Assembly (NCBI GenBank): GCA_036897095.1
Contig: JAYMSP010001312.1
Location: 1 to 33,466, forward strand
Direction of reading: 5' to 3'
DNA length: 33,466 nt
DNA from: Plantago elongata
Lineage: Eukaryota; Streptophyta; Magnoliopsida; Lamiales; Plantaginaceae
In this document: positions 31,183-33,466 of the stretch, piece by piece
Layout of the letters: every line of letters starts with the position of its first letter
Numbering within the stretch: the first letter of the stretch is position 1
The notes under the pieces: generated by a model
What the model was told of the DNA's origin: nothing
The model's database searches: none
The model's input: the letters and a program-made list of their open reading frames with translations, nothing else
Program-made: the position numbers and the translations under genes

Positions 31183-31674
31183 TTTAATTCCTATTCAATC
31201 TGCACTGTAACCCACACAAGATTCTAATCAACAAACATCATACTATTAAGGTGCATTGGCATGGCTCAAGTAAAAGTCGAAAAGCAGGTATGAACAAATT
31301 TTGTTAAATTTTGTATTCGATAAGAGTTTCAAAGTCCCATTGAAATAAAACCAAAATGGATTTAGACTTGGTTTATACTAAATCTGAAATTAATCTAAAC
31401 CTCATGAATAAATTCCCTGTAATACATGAATGCATTCCCCAATATTCTTCGAATTCTAGTTCGAATAAAGACATAACTGAATTATGACAACGATCGAGGA
31501 AGAAAAAGGGAGTTCATGAAAGAAATGAATTTGTTGGAAAAGGAATAGAAGAAAATATTGACAATAGATAGATAGTTGACGAATGCATATAGGAACTTAC
31601 AGAAACGAAATGGAGGGAGGCAGGCAGGGTTTAATGGAATTGTATGATGAGACCTGCGTTTATGCTGTCTTTTG
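31183..31674 (-). promoter_or_regulatory. GEX1 5' region, possible leader intron
   Basis: On the minus strand, TTCT|GTAAGT at about 31597-31592 makes a strong donor. TTACAGTGCAG ends about 17 bases before the ATG and makes a strong acceptor, so an intron in the 5' leader is plausible. No TATA box is obvious. Pollen/gamete-specific control cannot be read from this sequence. Confidence 0.35.
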
Positions 31675-31760
31675 TCTGAGTTGGTAGAGCTCCGACTTTG
31701 CAATTAGGTCGTTGTGATTCGGGGTTGGAAGTCAAATTCTCCAGGCAGTAATGAGATTAC
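31675..31760 (+). pseudogene. organelle-derived trnA(UGC) exon 1 and intron start (NUPT)
   Basis: GAGTTGGTAGAGCTCCG, then TTGCAATT, GGTCGTTG, GGGTTGGA and CCAGGC-GTAATGA follow in order the first exon and group II intron start of plastid trnA-UGC as I remember it, with roughly 15-20% mismatches. The tRNA 5' end is not preserved, the second exon is absent, and flanking DNA is unrelated. It is a decayed nuclear copy of plastid DNA, or of a plastid segment carried by mitochondrial DNA. It lies about 490 bases upstream of the GEX1 start codon and is not a functional tRNA. Confidence 0.75.
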
Positions 31761-31950
31761 TTGGCGAAGGAAATAATGTTACAGGGGATTTTGGTTTGAT
31801 GGAGAAGAAGAGAAATTCTGAAAGTCTTGAAACGGTGTTTATATTTCAAACTTGAAGGGAATGGACGTTACGTTTCCAGAAAGGCACGTGATTTTTTCTT
31901 ACCCGCCAAATATGGCCAAACGAAATTTAATACATGGGCCCAAAGTCTAA

Positions 31951-32580
31951 AGACCATCCTCAATGGTGACGAGCCGATGGCGTGTCGCCGTCGTTTTTTC
32001 TTCAGTGGTGATGCGTTGTCGTCGCCACGTCATGACTTTTTGTAATTTTTTTAATTTTATTTACATATTATTCATATTATAAGAGTGTTTAAATTTTGAA
32101 ATTAATGAAATTGCATTGTTTTAAGTCGTTTTATAATTTATTTTAAGGTTTAAAATCAAAAAAATATTATTATTTTTATTTTGCTAAAAATATATTTAAT
32201 ATATTATAATAGTGTTTAGAAGTCGAAATTAATAAAATTGAATTATTAGAGGTTGTTTTACAATTTTAAGTTTAATTGAGAGAGAAAATGAGTTGGAGAT
32301 GGAATGATCCAAAAATAATCGAGAGTGGTCTCTATTCGTAGATCTCGGAGAGACGAATCCGTTGGTAATTTTTATATTTTTTACATTTATATTTTTCAAG
32401 TTATTCGTGTTTGAAATTGGACAAAATATAAAGAAACAACAAAAAAAAAGGAAAAAGAGAAGGGCCCGGCCAGCACGTGGCAGCAGCCATCGTGCCTGGC
32501 GCCTTCCTGTGCCTCGCCGCACCTCTTGGCACGGCGTCGGGCATGACGCCGCGCAAATGGCGCCCTGTTGAGCATGGTCT
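31951..32580. mobile_element. 630-bp MITE-like element with GC-rich interior
   Basis: The left end AGACCATCCTCAAT and the right end GTTGAGCATGGTCT (reverse complement AGACCATGCTCAAC) form 14-base inverted repeats with two mismatches. TAA flanks both ends with a one-base offset, in keeping with a PIF/Harbinger-type target. The inner ends are GC-rich (CGTGTCGCCGTCG on the left, GGCACGGCGTCGGGC on the right) around an AT-rich centre. No transposase is present. Confidence 0.5.
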
Positions 32581-32997
32581 AAGCCCTATACTAACACGCC
32601 TTGGGACTAGAACATGTCGATAAGTTTTTTGAATCAATAATTCAAAAAAAGATAATCTATGTATATTGTTACATTAAATGTACAATTAATATTGTATTTT
32701 GTCTCGTAAAATATTTAAAAGAATTTTTGATAATGTATATTTTCATTTTAAATATAAAATAAGAGATTCTTTCTTCAATTGGTTTTCGCTTTTTGGGTCA
32801 TTTTCTCAAAGTGTATTCACCCTCCCTCTCCTTCCTTTTCGTTCTTCTCTTCCATGTACGGGATCTACTATATTATGCTCCCATTTAGAACCTTGCAAAT
32901 GTAGATTCATATATCATCATCAAAAGACAAATTTTCGAGTATGTAACAAACACTAAAGGATATCACCTTTATTTATACTTTATTGAACTTGCCCACA
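32581..32997. other. AT-rich intergenic DNA
   Basis: No gene or defined repeat seen. A pyrimidine-rich patch at 32818-32855 is the only compositional change. Confidence 0.4.
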
Positions 32998-33214
32998 GTG
33001 CATTTACTATTTACAAAATGCGTTAGAATCACATGTAATTTCACAAAGATCGTATACAGTTTGTGAGTGATAGGTACACTGAAAATGATAGCAGCATAAA
33101 AAAAAGTTTATACTATGATGATCTCGCCTCCAGTGCACCTACTGCTCACATACTGTGTAAGATCCACATGTATTTTTTCACGGATCACATACAATTTGTG
33201 AGTGGTAGATGCAC
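32998..33214. repeat. two 82-bp fold-back repeats in direct orientation
   Basis: Unit 1 (32998-33079) runs from GTGCATTTACTATTTACAAA to TTTGTGAGTGATAGGTACAC. Unit 2 (33133-33214) runs from GTGCACCTACTGCTCACA to TTTGTGAGTGGTAGATGCAC. Within each unit the two ends are inverted repeats of about 20 bases, so each can form a hairpin. The units are the same length, in the same orientation, share CACATGTA and other interior words, and are separated by 53 bases. They look like two copies of a tiny MITE-like element or a duplicated hairpin. Confidence 0.75.
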
Positions 33215-33268
33215 GGGGGATGAGAGCATAATAGAAACTGTAACCGAACCCATCTCCAACATACAATA

Positions 33269-33466
33269 ATACCTCTATAAATTAATAACCTCGATCAAAT
33301 TAATAACTTGTTCAGTCCCAACTTGGGACAAATATAAAATTGGAACCCAAACGATCAAATAATAAGATAATAACTTTTTTTAAATCCAGTGTATATATAT
33401 TGGTCCAAACGAAATTATAAATTAATAATTACTAAAATATTTCATAATGTATGTGTGTGTGGATGG
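33269..33466. mobile_element. start of a widespread dicot MITE-like repeat, cut by window end
   Basis: ATACCTCTATAAATTAATAA, followed by GATCAAATTAATAA and GTCCCAACTTGGGAC, is a sequence I recognise as recurring across dicot genomes in small DNA-transposon-like repeats. The far end is outside the window, so superfamily and borders are unresolved. Confidence 0.45.

Noticed and set aside
31675-31760. Functional tRNA-Ala gene
   Set aside because: Only the first exon region and intron start of trnA are present. The 5' end and second exon are missing.
32229-32637. Arg/Pro-rich frames on both strands
   Set aside because: They come from the GC-rich end of the 630-bp MITE-like element and show no domain or gene structure.

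Overview
This window reads as nuclear DNA from a flowering plant, almost certainly a eudicot. Its genes have GT-AG introns in AT-rich non-coding DNA, it carries a plant tRNA-Ser gene, and it has many small MITE-like, SINE-like, hAT-like and Copia-like insertions. An intact CYCLOPS/IPD3 gene points to a host of arbuscular mycorrhizal fungi, because lineages that lost the symbiosis (e.g. Brassicaceae) lost this gene. I cannot name the species.

Layout. 1-302: end of a hAT-like repeat. 676-1146: small intronless gene for a hydrophobic protein. 1465-4930: transposon-rich stretch, with a Tourist-like MITE relative, a decayed Ty1/Copia element (LTR, gag, protease, GAG-pre-integrase), a MITE inside its gag, and a second LTR-like fragment cutting it off. 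5347-8083 (+): four-exon coiled-coil protein gene. 8590-8790 (-): zinc-knuckle retroelement relic. 9014-9095 (-): tRNA-Ser(GCU). 9499-10432: compound Tourist-like MITE region. 11474-11764 (-): small basic protein gene with a clear TATA box. 13338-16249 (+): eleven-exon CYCLOPS/IPD3. 17062-22315 (-): five-exon gene for a 300-aa protein with three predicted membrane segments, carrying a SINE-like insert in intron 4. 22316-25571: AT-rich intergenic DNA with a 3 x 35 bp tandem repeat, and a probable hAT-like element ending 87 bp before the next gene. 25658-27577 (+): intronless PPR-DYW RNA-editing factor, probably the CREF3 orthologue. 28730-31182 (-): six-exon GEX1, a nuclear-fusion (KAR5-family) protein. 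31675-33466: a degenerate organelle trnA(UGC) fragment, a GC-richer MITE, two 82-bp fold-back repeats in tandem, and the start of another repeat.

The genes do not form a pathway. CYCLOPS acts in root symbiosis in the nucleus, CREF3 in plastid RNA editing and GEX1 in gamete nuclear fusion. CYCLOPS and the membrane-protein gene are convergent, as are CREF3 and GEX1. All exon joins given keep the reading frame and use GT-AG sites. They come from reading the sequence and from recalled family sequences, without transcripts or database searches. I found no evidence for a new multi-gene system. The most unusual items are the layered transposon insertions, the very short SINE with a perfect 12-bp target duplication, the organelle DNA upstream of GEX1, and the paired fold-back repeats.
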